Positions 5,618-7,284 of a stretch of DNA of 7,284 bases are shown piece after piece. Numbering within the stretch: the stretch's first letter is position 1; every line of letters begins with the position of its first letter. A program made the translations under genes and the position numbers. The notes beneath the pieces were generated by a model that did no database searches, was not told the origin of the DNA, and saw only the letters and a list, made by a program, of their open reading frames with translations. The DNA comes from Oscillospiraceae bacterium (GTDB lineage: Bacteria; Bacillota; Clostridia; Oscillospirales; Ruminococcaceae): NCBI GenBank assembly GCA_015067125.1, contig SVNB01000037.1:1-7284 (forward strand). Direction: 5' to 3'.

Positions 5618-7156
5618 ATGAACTATACAATGTCCGAAGAATTTAAAAATTCCGAGAACCTCGGCGAAGAAATGCCGAAAAAGAAACCCTTTTCCGTCAA
5701 CATAAGCGATGATGACTTTGTGAACGATATCCCCGCTCCCGAAAGCGACGTTCCCGCAGAGCAGAAACCCCATAAAGTGGTGCGCTATGTTGATAACGCA
5801 AAAGAGGAAGAACCCAGAAAACCGGCAAAGAAAGAAAAGAAAAAAGGTTTTGTGGGCGAATTTCTTGCAGGTGCCGCAGCAGGCGCCAAAAGCGTAGGCG
5901 AAGGTATTTCCGCAGGTGTAAAAACTGTTTCCGAAAAGAAACCCAAAGCAGAAAAACCGGAAAAAGAAGTTAAACCCGCACCCGTAAAAGAATCCAGACC
6001 TGCTCCGGTTAAAGAAACCAAAGCAGTAAAAGAGGACGAAACCCAGTTCCCGAAAGATGAAAAGAAAAAAACCTCCGGCGGAATTATGAGCAAGCTCAAT
6101 TCTCTTCCCGTAGGCGCTGTTATCGGCGGAGCGATTCTTCTTCTTGTTGTTCTTGTTGCTATTATTCTTCTTACCGCAACAAGCTGCTCCGCAGAAGACG
6201 AAACTCCCGATGTTCCAGATCAGCCCGGCAGCGAAATCGTAATCGGACCTTCTGAAAGCGATGAACCCGAAGAAGAAGACCCCACCATCGAAGTTCCCAC
6301 CAGAAAAGACCTTTATGCAGAGGCCTTTACCGCAAACAACGACGTTATGGGCTGGCTTTATGTTCCCGGCCTTGAAGACGTTGACGCAGGTGTATGCTTC
6401 AGCTATGATAAGAGCTATCCTTACGATAAGCGCGATATTCTTGGCAACAAGGTTCCCAATACCTATTGGATCGACGGTGCGTATTATACTCACTTCCGCA
6501 ATATTTGCGGAGAAACCGCCGATATGCTTTCCAGCAACACTGTAATTTTTGGTCACAGTGACCTTGGCCTTACAAACCTTAAATACGCAAACGATGACCC
6601 CACGGGTCCTCTTTTCTCTCAGCTTTTCAGCTTTAAAGATCCTTCTTTTGCGGAAAAAACTCCTTATATCTATCTCACTCTTCCGGGCGAAGACACTGTA
6701 TGGGAAGTATTTGCTGTTTTCTATAACGACGCAAAAGCAGAAAACAAAAACTTCAGCCAGTGGTATAAAAAGAACGGCGGTTCCCTTTGGTATATTGAAC
6801 CAAACCCCGCAGAAGACGAATATGCGGCAATGCTTGAAGCAGCACAAAGACGTTCCATCTATGATTATGACGTTGAAGTGGATACCAGTGACAGAATCCT
6901 CACTCTTTCCACCTGCACCGTTGCATACGGCCTTAACGCAAGATCCAACTATCGTTTTGTAATTGTTGCAAAACTTGTGGAAGACCCCGCAACCGAGCAT
7001 ATTTCCAAAAACGCTTCCTTTACTATCAAAGCAGATGCTCCTGTTCCGGATACCTATAAAACCGAATTTGAAGAGTATGTTGCAACCTGGAAACCTTCCG
7101 AAGAAATTCTTTTTACCGCAGAAAGCATTGATTTCGGAACTTCTGCCGAAGACTGA
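5618..7156 (+). CDS. Class B-type sortase with long cytoplasmic N-terminal region
   Basis: This is a predicted membrane-anchored transpeptidase that cleaves a sorting signal and joins surface proteins to the cell wall or to each other. Residues 1-163 are Lys/Glu/Pro-rich and probably disordered, with GEFLAGAAAGAKSVGEGISAG inside (80-100) and the tandem APVKESRP / APVKETK (121-135). One membrane segment (about 164-187) follows, then an acidic linker (193-225). The sortase domain (about 230-453) has DVMGWLYVPG, catalytic H313 in NTVIFGHS, C433 in LTLSTCT and R446 in NYRFVIVAK. A 59-residue tail completes the protein. ATG 5618 fits AAGG (5608-5611); ATG 5630 (MSEEF) is an alternative. Proline is mostly CCC here, against mostly CCG in the kinase gene. 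No substrate with an LPXTG-like signal is in the window. TGA is followed directly by an in-frame TAA. Confidence 0.93.
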   Translation: MNYTMSEEFKNSENLGEEMPKKKPFSVNISDDDFVNDIPAPESDVPAEQKPHKVVRYVDNAKEEEPRKPAKKEKKKGFVGEFLAGAAAGAKSVGEGISAGVKTVSEKKPKAEKPEKEVKPAPVKESRPAPVKETKAVKEDETQFPKDEKKKTSGGIMSKLNSLPVGAVIGGAILLLVVLVAIILLTATSCSAEDETPDVPDQPGSEIVIGPSESDEPEEEDPTIEVPTRKDLYAEAFTANNDVMGWLYVPGLEDVDAGVCFSYDKSYPYDKRDILGNKVPNTYWIDGAYYTHFRNICGETADMLSSNTVIFGHSDLGLTNLKYANDDPTGPLFSQLFSFKDPSFAEKTPYIYLTLPGEDTVWEVFAVFYNDAKAENKNFSQWYKKNGGSLWYIEPNPAEDEYAAMLEAAQRRSIYDYDVEVDTSDRILTLSTCTVAYGLNARSNYRFVIVAKLVEDPATEHISKNASFTIKADAPVPDTYKTEFEEYVATWKPSEEILFTAESIDFGTSAED

Positions 7157-7170
7157 TAAAGTAACAACCA

Positions 7171-7199
7171 AAAACGGACGGCTCTGCCGTCCGTTTTTT
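7171..7199 (+). terminator. Intrinsic terminator after the sortase gene
   Basis: ACGGACGGC (7174-7182) pairs perfectly with GCCGTCCGT (7186-7194) around TCT. AAA before and TTTTT (7195-7199) after extend the stem and give the U-tract. It begins 15 bases after the stop. Confidence 0.95.
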
Positions 7200-7200
7200 A

Positions 7201-7284
7201 GTAGGGAACGGTCTTGACCGTTCCGTTTAGCTCCCCTTGAGGGGAGCTGTCAGCGAAGCTGACTGAAGGGTGTTTTTAGCCTTC
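7201..7284 (+). repeat. Interspersed hairpin repeat, copy 3 (runs to the window end)
   Basis: The element begins GTAGG right after the terminator T-run. GGAACGGTC (7205-7213) pairs with GACCGTTCC (7216-7224), a 9-base stem. The double hairpin follows: AGCTCCCC (7229-7236) with GGGGAGCT (7241-7248), loop TTGA, and GTCAGC (7249-7254) with GCTGAC (7258-7263), loop GAA, then TGAAGGGTG. The orientation matches copy 1, and 7206-7230 matches 1527-1551 at 21 of 25 bases. The far end lies beyond the window. No gene is seen in 7157-7284. Confidence 0.8.

Noticed and set aside
6170..6200. Possible lipobox (ATSC) at the end of the sortase membrane segment
   Set aside because: It is at residue 190, not in an N-terminal signal peptide, and lacks the usual Leu at -3. 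A plain membrane anchor explains it better.
5591..7171. 526-codon open frame on the - strand covering the whole sortase gene
   Set aside because: It mirrors the sortase codons, its translation is Phe/Cys/Gly-rich with no recognisable domain, and the + strand frame has all sortase catalytic motifs, a promoter and a terminator.
6261..7217. Three consecutive open frames in another + frame over the sortase gene
   Set aside because: They are out-of-frame shadows of the sortase sequence, broken by stops and lacking domains.
1..7284. Reading the neighbouring genes as one defence or mobile system
   Set aside because: No transposase, integrase, nuclease effector pair, target duplication or shared transcript links them. 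Clear terminators split the genes into separate units.

Overview
The window looks like a chromosomal stretch from a low-to-mid GC Gram-positive bacterium of the class Clostridia, probably a gut Oscillospiraceae/Ruminococcaceae-type organism. This rests on a class B-type sortase, a VanR/VanS-like two-component pair, TTG starts with strong Shine-Dalgarno sites, a CtpE-type P-type ATPase and GC-rich intergenic hairpin repeats of a style I associate with gut Clostridia. The placement is inference, because no rRNA or marker gene is present. All six supported genes lie on the + strand in four transcription units, three of them closed by clear intrinsic terminators. I see no tRNA, CRISPR array, transposase or phage gene.

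Layout. Bases 1-849 hold the C-terminal 282 codons of a cation-transporting P-type ATPase. It is followed, with a short overlap, by a phosphinothricin-acetyltransferase-like GNAT enzyme (831-1400) and a terminator. The junction reads ACGA where ATGA would be expected, as if one transition had removed both the stop of the first gene and the start of the second. Bases 1464-1611 hold a hairpin-rich repeat. Next comes an OmpR-family response regulator (1730-2428, TTG start), overlapping by ATGA a 640-residue multi-pass sensor histidine kinase (2425-4347). A terminator and a second, composite repeat (4385-4600) follow. A promoter of the form TTGTTT-17-TATAAT then drives a 235-residue protein with an N-terminal helical, HEPN-like RNxxxH segment and two CBS domains (4725-5432). 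After an AT-rich spacer with three A-tracts spaced exactly 10 bp apart and a TTGTTT-17-TATTAT promoter comes a 512-residue membrane-anchored class B-type sortase with a long charged cytoplasmic N-terminus (5618-7156). A strong terminator and a third repeat copy (7201 to the window end) complete the window.

How the genes work together. The regulator and kinase form one signalling unit; its signal and targets are not visible. The sortase presumably anchors or polymerises surface proteins encoded elsewhere, since no sorting-signal substrate is seen here. The CBS protein may sense adenine nucleotides, but its partner is unknown. The genes otherwise look like separate units rather than a dedicated system. 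The best leads are the covarying double-hairpin repeat family, the ACGA junction, the HEPN-like/CBS fusion and the cytoplasmic extension of the sortase.
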